A DNA stretch of 64,000 nucleotides from Panulirus ornatus (GCF_036320965.1 NC_092289.1:24807778-24871777); one strand, 5' to 3'. Numbered from the stretch's first letter, positions 45,155 to 56,350 are shown. Numbers and translations are program-made. The notes: generated by a model from the letters alone, not told the origin.

Positions 45155-47795
45155 TTTGTATGGGTTTTCAGAAAAGAAAAGTGAATGTTGGGGTGAAGAG
45201 GGTGGTGAGAGTAAGTGAGCTTGGGAAGGAGACTTGTGTGAGGAAGTACCAGGAGAGACTGAGTACAGAATGGAAAAAGGTGAGAACAATGGAAGTAAGG
45301 GGAGTGGGGGAGGAATGGGATGTATTTAGGGAATCAGTGATGGATTGCGCAAAAGATGCTTGTGGCATGAGAAGAGTGGGAGGTGGGCAGATTAGAAAGG
45401 GTAGTGAGTGGTGGGATGAAGAAGTAAGATTATTAGTGAAAGAGAAGAGAGAGGCATTTGGACGATTTTTGCAGGGAAAAAATGCAATTGAGTGGGAGAT
45501 GTATAAAAGAAAGAGACAGGAGGTCAAGAGAAAGGTGCAAGAGGTGAAAAAGAGGGCAAATGAGAGTTAGGGTGAGAGAGTATCATTAAATTTTAGGGAG
45601 AATAAAAAGATGTTCTGGAAGGAGGTAAATAAAGTGCGTAAGACAAGGGAGCAAATGGGAACTTCAGTGAAGGGCGCAAATGGGGAGGTGATAACAAGTA
45701 GTGGTGATGTGAGATGGAGATGGAGTGAGTATTTTGAAGGTCTGTTGAATGTGTTTGATGATAGAGTGGCAGATATAGGGTGTTTTGGTCGGGGTGGTGG
45801 GCAAAGTGAGAGGGTTAGGGAAAATGATTTGGTAAACAGAGAAGAGGTAGTAAAAGCTTTGCGGAAGATGAAAGCCGGCAAGGCAGCAGGTTTGGATGGT
45901 ATTGCAGTGGAATTTATTAAAAAAGGGGGTGACTGTATTGTTGACTGGTTGGTAAGGTTATTTAATGTATGTATGACTCATGGTGAGGTGCCTGAGGATT
46001 GGTGGAATGCGTGCATAGTGCCATTGTACAAAGGCAAAGGGGATAAGAGTGAGTGCTCAAATTACAGAGGTATAAGTTTGTTGAGTATTCCTGGTAAATT
46101 ATATGGGAGGGTATTGGTTGAGAGGGTGAAGGCATGTACAGAGCATCAGATTGGGGAAGAGGAGTGTAGTTTCAGAAGTGGTAGAGGATGTGTGGATCAG
46201 GTGTTTGCTTTGAAGAAAGTATGTGAGAAATACTTAGAAAAGCAAATGGATTTGTATGTAGCATTTATGGATCTGGAGAAGGCATAAGATAGAGTTGATA
46301 GAGATGCTCTGTGGAAGGTATTAAGAATATATGGTGTGGGAGGCAAGTTGTTAGAAGCAGTGAAAAGTTTTTATCGAGGATGTAAGGCATGTGTACGTGT
46401 GGGAAGAGAGGAAAGTGATTGGTTCTCAGTGAATGTAGGTTTGCAGCAGGGGTGTGTGATATCTCCATGGTTGTTTAATTTGTTTATGGATGGGGTTGTT
46501 AGGGAGGTGAATGCAAGAGTTTTGGAAAGAGGGGCAAGTATGAAGTCTGTTGTGGATGAGAGAGCTTGGGAAGTGAGTCAGTTGTTGTTCGCTGATGATA
46601 CAGCGCTGGTGGCTGATTCATGTGAGAAACTGCAGAAGCTGGTGACTGAGTTTGGTAAAGTGTGTGAAAGAAGAAAGTTAAGAGTAAATGTGAATAAGAG
46701 CAAGGTTATTAGGTACAGTAGGGTTGAGGGTCAAGTCAGTTGGGAGGTAAGTTTGAATGGAGAAAAACTGGAGGAAGTAAAGTGTTTTAGATATCTGGGA
46801 GTGGATCTGGCAGTGGATGGAACCATGGAAGCGGAAGTGAATCATAGGGTGGGGGAGGGGGCGAAAATCCTGGGAGCCTTGAAGAATGTGTGGAAGTCGA
46901 GAACATTATCTCGGAAAGCAAAAATGGGTATGTTTGAAGGAATAGTGGTTCCAACAATGTTGTATGGTTGCGAGGTGTGGGCTATGGATAGAGTTGTGCG
47001 CAGGAGGATGGGTGTGCTGGAAATGAGATGTTTGAGGACAATGTGTGGTGTGAGGTGGTTTGATCGAGTAAGTAACGTAAGGGTAAGAGAGATGTGTGGA
47101 AATAAAAAGAGCGTGGTTGAGAGAGCAGAAGAGGGTGTTTTGAAATGGTTTGGGCACATGGAGAGAATGAGTGAGGAAAGATTGACCAAGAGGATATATG
47201 TGTCGGAGGTGGAGGGAACGAGGAGAAGTGGGAGACCAAATTGGAGGTGGAAAGATGGAGTGAAAAAGATTTTGAGTGATTGGGGCCTGAACATGCAGGA
47301 GGGTGAAAGGCGGGCAAGGAATAGAGTGAATTGGATCGATGTGGTATACCGGGGTTGATGTGCTGTCAGTGGATTGAATCAGGGCATGTGAAGCGTCTGG
47401 GGTAAACCATGGATGTGGAAAGGGAGCTGTGGTTTCGGGCATTATTGCATGACAGCTAGAGACTGAGTGTGAATGAATGGGGCCTTTGTTGTCTTTTCCT
47501 AGTGCTGCCTCACACACATGAGGGTGGAGGGGGATGGTATTCCATGTGTGGCGAGGTGGCGATGGGAATGAATAGGGGCAGGCAGTGTGAATTGTGTGCA
47601 TGGGTATATATGTATGTGTCTGCGTGTGTATATATATGTGTACATTGAGATGTATAGGTATGTATATTTGCGTGTGTGGACGTGTATGTATATACATTGT
47701 GTATAGGGATGGGTTGGGCCATACCTTTCGTCTGTTTCCTTGCGCTACCTCGCAAACGCAGGAGACAGCGACAAAGCAAAATAAATAAATAAATA
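45155..47795 (+). mobile_element. RTE-type LINE, 5'-truncated copy L
   Basis: Covers the linker, all of RT and the C-terminus. Starts 'MGFQKRKVNVGVKRVVRVSE' and is open to a TAG at 45568-45570 (Trp of 'NESWGERV'). It reopens at 'MFWKEVNKVRKTREQMGTSV' to a TAA at 46287 (Tyr of 'KAYDRV'). It is open again from 46336 to 47358 with 'LQQGCVISPWLFNLF' and 'FADDTALVA' (about 46587). Long-type 3' UTR from 47400 and hairpin at 47738-47770, then (AAAT)n. Two nonsense changes, no endonuclease. Confidence 0.93.
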
Positions 47796-47990
47796 AATAA
47801 ATATATATATATATGTGTGTGTGTGTGTGTATATATCATTCATACTTTATCAGCGTTTCCCACGTTAGCAAGATAGCGCCAGGAACAGACTACAGGCTAC
47901 ATCTGCTCACATCCATCCTCCGCATGTCATGTGTAATGCACCGAAACCACAGCTCCCTATCCACAATCAGGCACCACAGACCTTTCCTTG

Positions 47991-47995
<5 letters not shown>
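47796..47995 (-). mobile_element. Diverged RTE-related 3' end
   Basis: After TA/TG repeats, the minus strand holds a diverged 3' UTR (TGCACCGAAACCACAGCTCC block on +) ending in hairpin CGCT-AT-CTTGC-TAAC-GTGGG-AAAC-GCTG. A distinct older RTE family by its tail. Confidence 0.7.

Positions 47996-48052
<57 letters not shown>
47996..48052. repeat. (TA)n microsatellite
   Basis: About 28 TA units directly before the derivative at 48053. Confidence 0.97.
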
Positions 48053-48057
<5 letters not shown>

Positions 48058-48285
48058 CCCTGGGGATAGGGGAGAAAGAATACTTCCCACGTATTCCCTG
48101 CGTGTCGTAGAAGGCGACTAAAAGGGAAGGGAGCGGGGGGCTGGAAATCCTCCCCTCTCGTTTTTTTTTTTTTTTTTCCAAAAGAAGGAACAGAGAGGGG
48201 GGCCGGGTGAGGATGTTCCCTCAAAGGCCCAGTCCTCTGTTCTTGGCGCTACCTCGCTAATGCGGGAAATGGCGAATAGTATGAA

Positions 48286-48321
<36 letters not shown>
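48053..48321 (+). mobile_element. Short non-autonomous RTE derivative, complete
   Basis: TATCCCTGGGGATAGGGG head, CGTGTCGTAGAAGGCGACTA, poly-T (48161-48177), CCAAAAGAAGG, 'CAAAGGCCCAGTCCTCTG', hairpin CGCT-AC-CTCGC-TAAT-GCGGG-AAAT-GGCG, ATGAAA, poly-A, then (TA)n to 48321. No open frame of interest. Confidence 0.9.
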
Positions 48322-48325
<4 letters not shown>

Positions 48326-48824
48326 TCAACAAACTTATACCTCTGTAATTCGAGCACTCACTCTTATCCCCTTTGCCTTTGTACAATGGCACTATGCACG
48401 CATTCCGCCAATCCTCAGGCACCTCACCATGAGTCATACATACATTAAATAACCTTACCAACCAGTCGACAATACAGTCACCCCCTTTTTTGATAAATTC
48501 CACTGCAATACCATCCAAACCTGCTGCCTTGCCGGCTTTCATCTTCCGCAAAGCTTTTACTACCTCTTCTCTGTTTACCAAATCATTTTCCCTAACCCTC
48601 TCACTTTGCACACCACCTCGACCAAAACACCCTATATCTGCCACTCTATCATCAAACACATTCAACAAACCTTCAAAATACTCACTCCATCTCCTTCTCA
48701 CATCACCACTACTTGTTATCACCTCCCCATTTGCGCCCTTCACTGAAGTTCCCATTTGCTCCCTTGTCTTACACACTTTATTTACCTCCTTCCAGAACAT
48801 CTTTTTATTCTCCCTAAAATTTAA
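48322..48824 (-). mobile_element. RTE copy N, inverted 5' segment
   Basis: Minus strand from 'SLNFRENKKMFWKEVNKV' to 'SNYRGISLLSI', open throughout. It ends at TTGAGTA, exactly where the sense part begins at 48828, so it is the inverted 5' piece of the same insertion rather than a separate copy. Confidence 0.85.
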
Positions 48825-50482
48825 TGAGTATTCCTGGTAAATTATATGGGAGGATATTGATTGAGAGGGTGAAGGCATGTACAGAGCATCAGATTGGGGA
48901 AGAGCAGTGTGGTTTCAGAAGTGGTAGAGGATGTGTGGATCAGGTGTTTGCTTTGAAGAATGTATGTGAGAAATACTTAGAAAAGCAAATGGATTTGTAT
49001 GTAGCATTTATGGATCTGGAGAAGGCATATGATAGAGTTGATAGAGATGCTCTGTGGAAGGTATTAAGAATATATGGTGTGGGAGGCAAGTTGTTAGAAG
49101 CAGTGAAAAGTTTTTATCGAGGTTGTAAGGCATGTGTACGTGTAGGAAGAGAGGAAAGTGATTGGTTCTCAGTGAATGTAGGTTTGCGGCAGGGGTGTGT
49201 GATGTCTCCATGGTTGTTTAATTTGTTTATGGATGGGGTTGTTAGGGAGGTGAATGCAAGAGTTTTGGAAAGAGGGGCAAGTATGAAGTGTGTTGGGGAT
49301 GAGTGAGCTTGGGAAGTGAGTCAGTTGTTGTTCGCTGATGATACAGCGCTGGTGGCTGATTCATGTGAGAATGTATGTGAGAAATGTATGTGAGAAATAC
49401 TTAGAAAAGCAAATGGATTTGTATGTAACATTTATGGATCTGGAGAAGGCATATGATAGAGTTGATAGAGATGCTCTCTGGAAGGTATTAAGAATATATG
49501 GTGTGGGAGGCAAGTTGTTAGAAGCAGTGAAAAGTTTTTATCGAGGATGTAAGGCATGTGTACGTGTAGGAAGAGAGGAAAGTGATTGGTTCTCAGTGAA
49601 TGTAGGTTTGCGGCAGGGGTGTGTGATGTCTCCATGGTCGTTTAATTTGTTTATGGATGGGGTTGTTAGGGAGGTGAATGCAAGAGTTTTGGAAAGAGGG
49701 GCAAGTATGAAGTGTGTTGGGGATGAGAGAGCTTGGGAAGTGAGTCAGTTGTTGTTCGCTGATGATACAGCGCTGGTGGCTGATTCATGTGAGAAACTGC
49801 AGAAGCTGGTGACTGAGTGTGGTAAAGTGTGTGAAAGAAGAGAGTTAAGAGTAAATGTGAATAAGAGCAAGGTTATTAGGTACAGTAGGGTTGAGGGTCA
49901 AGTCAATTGGGAGGTGAGTTTGAATGGAGAAAAACTGGAGGAAGTAAAGTGTTTTAGATATCTGGGAGTGGATCTGGCAGTGGATGGAACCATGGAAGCG
50001 GAAGTGGATCATAGGGTGGGGGAGGGGGCGAAAATCCTGGGAGCCTTGAAGAATGTGTGGAAGTCGAGAACATTATCTCGGAAAGCAAAAATGGGTATGT
50101 TTGAAGGAATAGTGGTTCCAACAATGTTGTATGGTTGCGAGGCTTGGGCTATGGATAGAGTTGTGCGCAGGAGGATGGATGTGCTGGAAATGAGATGTTT
50201 GAGGACAATGTGTGGTGTGAGGTGGTTTGATCGAGTAAGTAACGTAAGGGTAAGAGAGATGTGTGGGAATAAAACGAGCGTGGTTGAGAGAGCAGAAGAG
50301 GGTGTTTTGAAATGGTTTGGTCACATGGAGAGAATGAGTGAGGAAAGATTGACCATGGAAAGCTGTGTAGGTATGTATATTTGCGTGTGTGGACGTGTAT
50401 GTATATACATGTGTATGGGGTGGGTTGGGCCGTTTCTTTCGTCTGTTTCCTTGCGCTACCTCGCAAACGCGGGAGACAGCAA
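48825..50482 (+). mobile_element. RTE copy N, sense segment, with duplication and deletion
   Basis: Sense RT from 'SIPGKLYGRILIERVKACTE'. The first RT pass has a TGA at 49304 and reaches 'FADDTALVADSCE' (49330 on); then a repeat begins again at 'NVCEKYLEKQMDLYVTFMDL' (49388) and passes through a second 'FADDTALVA' (about 49757). Copies 48957-49373 and 49388 onward are direct duplicates. The second frame is open to beyond 50340, where 'SEERLT' is fused to the 3' UTR (AGATTGACC|ATGGAAAG), losing the basic C-terminus. Short-type 3' UTR; the hairpin is cut at GACAGC before poly-A. Confidence 0.9.

Positions 50483-50512
<30 letters not shown>
50483..50512. repeat. Poly-A plus (TA)n tail of copy N
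   Basis: Eleven A then TA units. Confidence 0.9.
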
Positions 50513-50513
<1 letters not shown>

Positions 50514-50740
50514 TATAGGGGAGAAAGAATACTTCCCACGTATTCCCTGCGTGTCGTAGAAGGCGACTAAAAGGGGAGGGAGCGGGGGGCTGGAAATCCT
50601 CCCCTCTCATTTTTTTTTTTAATTTTCCAAAAGAGGGAACAGAGAATTGCGCCAGGTGAGGGTATTCCCTCAAAGGCCCAGTCCTCTGTTCTTAACGCTA
50701 CCTCGCTAATGCGGGAAATGGCGAATAGTTTGAAAGAAAG

Positions 50741-50780
<40 letters not shown>
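50513..50780 (+). mobile_element. Short non-autonomous RTE derivative
   Basis: Lacks the first bases of the head (starts TATAGGGGAGAAAGAATACT), otherwise complete to hairpin CGCT-AC-CTCGC-TAAT-GCGGG-AAAT-GGCG (50696-50723) and tail, with (TA)n to 50780. Confidence 0.88.
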
Positions 50781-50784
<4 letters not shown>

Positions 50785-51385
50785 TCGGAGGTGGAGGGAA
50801 CGAGGAGAAGTTGGAGACCAAATTGGAGGTGGAAAGATGGAGTGAAAAAGATTTTGAGTGATCGGGGCCTGAACATGCAGGAGGGTGAAAGGCGGGCAAG
50901 GAATAGAGTGAATTGGATCGATGTGGTATACCGGGGTCGACGTGCTGTCAGTGGATTGAACCAGGGCATGTGAAGCGTCTGGGGTAAACCATGGAAAGCT
51001 GTGTGGGGCCTGGATGTGGAAAGGGAGCTGTGGTTTCGGTGCATTATTACATGACAGCTAGAGACTGAGGGTGAACGAATGGGGCCTTTGGTGTCATTTC
51101 TTAAGCGCTACCTCGCACACATGAGGGGGGAGGGGGTTGTTATTCCATGTGTGGCAGGTGGCGTTATGAACAAATAAAGGCAGACGGTATGAATTATGTA
51201 CATGTGTATATATGTATATGTCTATGTGTGTATATATATGTGTACATTGAGATGTATAGGTATGTATATTTGCGTGTGTGGACGTGTATGTATATACATG
51301 TGTATGTGGGAGGGTTGGGCCATTCTTTCGTCTGTTTCCTTGCGCTACCTCGCTAACGCGGGAGACAGCGACAAAGGAAAATAAA
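50781..51385 (+). mobile_element. RTE-type LINE, 5'-truncated copy O
   Basis: Only the last 60 or so codons ('WRPNWRWKDGVKKILSDRGL') plus the long-type 3' UTR and hairpin (51340-51370), tail (AAAT)n. Starts at a (TA)n tract. Confidence 0.9.
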
Positions 51386-51394
51386 TAAAATAGA

Positions 51395-52010
51395 TAAATA
51401 GTAAAACTGAAAAAGCATGCTATACAGTGAATTCTGGTGTATTACAAAGGTGAATGAGGAAAGGAACTTGGATGTAACAATCTCTGATGACCTAAAATCA
51501 AATAAACAGTGCACAGGACCAATCAAAAGGGCCAACAAATTTTTTTGGATTCATAGGTAGAGCTTCTGAATTTCAGACTCCAGAGATTATCACTCTGGCG
51601 CGTCACTGTCTAGAATGGTGTCCAGTTTTGGTTATCCTACTTGAGGAAAGACATTCACAGAATGGAGAGAGTGCAGAGCGAAGCTACTAGTATGATACTT
51701 GGCCTGAGAAACAAATCCTATGAGAGCCGAATAAATGAACTGAATTTATTCAGCCTAGAAAAGAGAATATTATGGGGTAATCTAACACAAGTATTCAGAA
51801 TCATTGAAAGTTTCAATAATCTCGATCTCTATACTTGGGGATAGATTTGTCTGATATCATTCCCAGTTTATGGATATATGAATTCATGGGCAAACGTTTT
51901 ACCTCAAATGAGGTGAAGTAAATTTTCTTCAAAACTGCAAACACGTGGAATAAGTTAACAGTTAGAACAGTTGAAAACAATACCATGAATATGTTAGCGT
52001 AGACTTAATA
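51395..52010 (+). mobile_element. CR1-like LINE, RT C-terminal relic
   Basis: + strand frames give 'VNEERNLDVTISDDLKSNKQ', then 'KRANKFFGFIGRASEF', 'LEWCPVL', and the open piece 51641-51844 with 'IHRMERVQSEATSMILGLRN', 'NELNLFSLEKRILWGNLTQV' and 'FRIIESF', and finally 'KTANTWNKL'. This is the post-catalytic half of a CR1-like RT. Frameshifts near 51550 and 51630. Confidence 0.8.
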
Positions 52011-52199
52011 TTTTAATTCAAACCCACGACTGACATTACTTCCATCTCCTAAGCTCTACAGTAAGTTCATAGGTCTTCCTCTTTGAAAAATCTAAAGGCT
52101 GTCTACTTCTGTCACATTAAACAATGATGTTTTATCTATTCCACTATCACAAACAGTCTCGTTAGTACCTAACTGTCTTTTGCCATTTGAATTCTGTTG

Positions 52200-52532
52200 T
52201 ATTCAGACCTTTGTTCCCCAGGTAATGAATCATTATACCTAATCTCTCTTCCTCACTTGAATCATTAAGCCTGATCTCTCCTTCCAAGACGATGAGTCAT
52301 TAAACCTGATTTCTTCTCACCAGGAGATGAATTAATAAGCTTGCTCTCTCCAGCCCAGGTGATCACTTAAGTAAGCCTAATCTTTCCTCCCGAGGTGATG
52401 AGTCATTAAGTCTGATTTTTTCTTCCAAGGTGATGATTCATTGAGCATGATTTCTCTTTCCCAGGTGATGAGTCATTAAATCTGCTTGTCCTAAGAAAAT
52501 GAGTCTCTAAGTCTGAGCTCTCCTCCTCACAG
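52200..52532. repeat. Degenerate 35-40-bp repeat abutting the exon 3 acceptor
   Basis: About nine units of 'pyrimidine tract-CCAGGTGATGAGTCATTAAGCCTGA' lead into the true acceptor CTCTCCTCCTCACAG (ends 52532). Each unit carries a pyrimidine run followed by CAG/AAG and a GTGATGA or GTAATGA. The region 52011-52199 just upstream holds nothing recognised. Confidence 0.75.
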
Positions 52533-52647
52533 GTGGCAAATCTCGGGAGGGATGCCCCATCCTCACCTTCCCTGATAGAGGCAACTTCGCCCAACTGGGA
52601 GATGAGGAATATCGGAAACTCATCATCTACCTCACTTCTGTGCCCTC
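52533..52647 (+). CDS. MCF2L: DBS/MCF2L-like Rho GEF, exon 3 (SEC14-like domain start)
   Basis: 115 bp, phase 1 in and phase 2 out, acceptor CTCCTCACAG and donor TC|GTGAGT. It encodes 'GGKSREGCPILTFPDRGNF', 'AQLGDEEYRKLIIYLTSVPS'. This matches the opening strand-helix of the CRAL-TRIO/SEC14-like domain in DBS/MCF2L and, more weakly, Trio/Kalirin ('G.P(V/I)(I/L)TFP...Y(L)(T)S(I/V)PS'). The domain binds lipid and helps place the GEF at membranes. The Ser codon at the 3' edge is completed by exon 4 (TC plus A), which strongly supports both borders. Confidence 0.88.
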
Positions 52648-52694
52648 GTGAGTATCCTCCTTTATTTGTGTGTCCTGGTGATTATCTTCCTCTG

Positions 52695-52845
52695 CAGTGT
52701 TTCTAAACTTAGGTTCGATTCCTGGCTGTGGCAGTTGGTGTATAGTCCTCCCAGGTGTTCATGCATCCAGAGGTTGGTTCTTAAAATGATTACCTGGCTC
52801 AGGCTTGGTTATATATATGTATATAGCGTTAATGAAGTGGCCATG
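52695..52845 (+). mobile_element. tRNA-derived SINE relic
   Basis: A perfect B box GGTTCGATTCC (52712-52722), followed by 'CCCAGGTGTTCATGCATCCA', the same 'AGGTGTT' body as the SINE at 10521-10690 but on the other strand. The A box is not clear. Confidence 0.6.
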
Positions 52846-52949
52846 CTATCTCAGCTGACATTAAAAAAAAAGGAAGCCACCCTCAATAAGGATATACCAT
52901 TATTGGCATTTAAAAACGAATACAGCATCATCGAGGACACCCCCTTCCC

Positions 52950-54235
52950 CCAAGAGAAGCCAGTTTATTTTCTTCCTGTTTGGAATGAAGTCTTTCATGT
53001 GTAACTACCCCATAAAAAGGATGTTGGGGTCGCAAATAATCATAATGATAATAACTGATGATAATGATGATTATATTCTTGGGATACCTTGTGGAGTCTT
53101 CACCACAGCTGGCCTGGGTGCAGGCTGCTGGTTTAGGTCGCTGGTTAACAAAGCTGTTGAAAGTTGCAGCCCTAAGGCCCACATATCCATCACCGCCTGG
53201 CTGGTCTGGTAAACATTGTAGGTACTCGCTCAATGCACTCGTGAACTTCTCCACTAAGCACCTCATGCTGTATCTGATGGTATATGGCAAGGTGTTGAAA
53301 AGTTGTGGGCCCTGGATGTTTAAGGGTTTCTCTCTTTTTGTGAATATGGCATCATTGGATTTCAGGGGTTGTATTTTGCAAATTCCTTGCCTGTCGTGCC
53401 AGTAGGATGTTATTTCCGAGTATAAGTTGGGAATCGTACCATCTAGGATTTTCCAGGTATGGATGATGAGATACCTCTCCCTTCTGTGCTCCTGGGAATA
53501 TAGCTTCAGTGATTTCAGTCGTTCCCACTAATTTAGTTCCTGTACCACATTAATATGGGCTGCGAAAGATCTCTGGACAATTTCTAAATCTGCAATTTCT
53601 CCCGCCTTGTAGGGTGATGTTAGAACACAACAGTGCTTAGTTCGTGGAAGAATTAGTGCCTGAATAATATCATATTTGTTATTTCTTCCTTTGTCTTGAA
53701 GGTCTGCAGGATCCAACCCGCAATCCTTTTGTATGAGGCAACACTTGTTTTGTTGTGTTCGCTCAGGGTTAGGTCGTTAGACATGATTACTCTAAGATCT
53801 TTCACATTATTCATATGGTTTATGATAGCATTTGTGTCTGTCCGCTTTTCTTTGTTGTTTTGATTTATTCATTTTTCTCATAGCAGAGCAGTTGAAATTT
53901 ATCTCCATTGAAAAATATGTTCTTGGTTGCCCAATTAAAGACTATGTTTATGTTACTTTGCAGCCATTCGGCATCATCTGTTGATATAATTTTCATACTC
54001 ATTATTGTATTCTCTGCAAAGGCTATGGAACTGTGCCTTGTATTTGCATTGATATCAGATATAAGAATGAGGAACAGGAGTGCAAGTACAGTTCCTTGGG
54101 GGACTGAGCTTTTTACTACGGAGACACTGGAGATGGCATGGTTTGTTAAAAGGTTTTATACCAATCTAGTTATTCTAGGTATTCCGATCTTCGGCATTTT
54201 ATGTGCTATGACACTATGGTCACATTGTCAGAGAG
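52950..54235 (-). mobile_element. CR1/jockey-like LINE, RT and C-terminus, degenerate
   Basis: Minus strand. 'SSVVKNSVPQGTVLAPLFLI' (near 54110), 'ISDIN', worn catalytic 'FAENTI' (for FADDT, about 54020), 'WLQSNINIVFNWATKNIFFN' and 'GDKFQLLCYE', a region of stops, then 'LENPRWYDSQLILGNNILLA', 'RQARNLQ', 'LNIQGPQLFNTLPYTIR' and 'CLVEKFTSALSEYLQCLPDQ' (open at 53290-52928). This is the full post-fingers half of a non-LTR RT. Lesions throughout. Confidence 0.75.
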
Positions 54236-54575
54236 CTAGAGATTGAGTATGAATGAATGTGGCCTTTGCTGTCTTTTCCTAGCGCTACCTCGCGCACATG
54301 TGGGGGAGGGGGTTGTTATTTCATGTGTGGTGGGGTGGCAATGGGAATGAATAAAGGCAGACAGTATGAATTATATACATGTGTATATATGTATATGTCT
54401 GTGTGTGTATATATATGTATATGTTGAAATGTATAGGTATGTATATTTGCGTGTGTGGACATGTATGTATATACATGTGTATGTGGGTGGGTTGGGCCAT
54501 TCTTTCATCTGTTTCCCTGCACTACCTCGCTAACGCAGGAGAGAGCGACAAAGTAAAATAAATAAAAAATATAAT
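54236..54575 (+). mobile_element. RTE 3' UTR fragment
   Basis: Long-type 3' UTR from CAGAGAGCTAGAGATTGAGT to a hairpin with CTCGC-TAAC-GCAGG (54525-54552), then an AATA-rich tail. Confidence 0.85.
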
Positions 54576-55605
54576 AAGTTTGAATGGAGAAAAATTGGAG
54601 GAAGTGAATTGTTTTAGGTATCTGGGATAGTGCCATGGAAGTGGGAGTGAGTCACAGGATGGGGGAGGGTGTGAAGGTTCTGGGAGCGATGAAGAATGTG
54701 TATAAGGAGAGAACGTTATATCAGAGAGTAAAAATGGGTATGTTTGAAGGAATAGTAGTTCCAGCAATGTTATATGGTTGCGAGGCATGGGCTATAGATG
54801 GGGTTGTATGGAGGGGGTGGATATGTTGGAAACGAAATGTTTGAGGTCAGTATGTGGTGTAAGGTAGTTTGATCAAGTAAGTAATGTGAGAGTGAGAGAT
54901 GTGTGGTAATAAAAGAGTGTGGTTGAGAGAGCAGAAGAGGATGTGTTGAAATGGTTTGGGCGTATGGAGAGAATGAGTGAGGAAAGATTGATGAAGAGGA
55001 TATATGTGTCAGAAGTGGAGGGAAGAAGGAGAAGTGGGAGACCAAATTGGAGGTAGAAGGATGGAGTAAAAAAGATTTTGAGCAATCGGGGCCTGAACAT
55101 CCAGGAAATTGAGAGGCATGCAAGGAATAGAGTCAATTGGAATGATGTGGTATACCGGGGTGGACGTGCTGTCATTGGACTGAACCAGGGCATGTGAAGC
55201 GTTTGAGGTAAACCATAGAAAGGCCTGTGGGGCCTGGACGTGGAAAGGGAGCTGTGGTTTCGGTGCATTACACATGACAGCTAGAGACTGAGTGTGAATG
55301 AATGTGGGCTTTTTGTCTGTATTCCTGGCGCTACCTTGCTGAAGCAGTGAGCAGCAATGCTGTTTGCTGTGGGGCATGGTGGTGCTGGGAATGGATTGAA
55401 GGTAAGGAAGTATGAATATGTACATGGGTATATATATATATGTCTGTGTATATGTTTGTATATGTTGATAGGTATGTGTGTGTATTCATACATGTATGGG
55501 CGTTTATGTATATATGTGTATATGAGTGAATTGGTCGTCCTTCTTATTTCCTGGCGCCACCTCACTGAAGTGGTAAACTGCGATCAAGTATATTTTATTC
55601 ATTAT
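54576..55605 (+). mobile_element. RTE-type LINE, diverged 5'-truncated copy Q
   Basis: From 'SLNGEKLEEVNCFRYLG' with a roughly 20-base loss at 54628, through 'GMFEGIVVPAMLYGCEAWAI' to 'VSEVEGRRRSGRPNWR' and 'NQGM', several frameshifts. A diverged 3' UTR carries two hairpin variants (near 55327-55355 and 55553-55580), as if two tails lie in tandem. Confidence 0.82.
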
Positions 55606-56165
55606 ATTATACCTAGTTGCTGTTTCCCACATCAGCAAGGTAGTGCCAGGAAGCAGACGAAGAGTGGCCCATCCACTTATATATGTATATATTTTTATTA
55701 TTCTTTTTTATTATACTTTGTCGCTGTCTCCCGTGTTAGCGAGGTAGCACAAGGAAACAGACAAAAAAATGGCCCAACCCACCCACATACACATGTATAT
55801 ACATACACATCCACACACGCACATATGAATATCTATACATTTCAACATATACATATATATACATACACAGACATATACATATATATACATGTACATAATT
55901 CATACTTGCTGCCTTTGCTGCCTCTTTTCATTCCCATTGCCACCCTGCCACACATGATATATCACCCCCCTTCCTGGGCACCTGCGAGGTAGCGCTAGGA
56001 AAAGACAACAAAGGCCACATTTGTTCACACTCAGTCTTCAGCTGTCATGTGTAATGCACTGAAATCACAACTCCCTATCCACATCCAGGTCCCGCAGACC
56101 TTTCCATGGTTTACCTCAGATGTTTCACATGCCATGGTCAGTCCATTGACAGCACGTCGATCAAG
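55606..56165 (-). mobile_element. Two RTE 3' ends in tandem
   Basis: Minus strand. A very worn 3' end (55606-55690, hairpin CACTACCTTGCTGATGTGGG) and a fresher long-type 3' UTR (55691-56165) ending at the CAGCACGTCGA near the C-terminal codons. Tail to tail with copy Q. Confidence 0.8.
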
Positions 56166-56350
56166 TAGAAGGCAACTAAAAGAGGAGGGAGCGGGGGCTA
56201 GAAATCCTCCCCTCCTGTTTTTTAGTTTTCCAGAAGAAGGAACAGAGAAGGGGGCCAAGAGAGGATATTCCCTGTAAGGCTCAGTCCTCTGTTCATAACG
56301 CCTCCTCACAAATGCGGGAAATGGCGAATATGTATGAAAAAATATATATA
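56166..56350 (+). mobile_element. Short non-autonomous RTE derivative, diverged
   Basis: Starts inside the head (AGTAGAAGGCAACTAAAAGA), keeps GGGGCTAGAAATCCTCCCCT, 'CTCAGTCCTCTGTTCATAACG' and a hairpin weakened to CCTCAC-AAAT-GCGGG, then ATGAAAAAATATATA. Confidence 0.82.
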
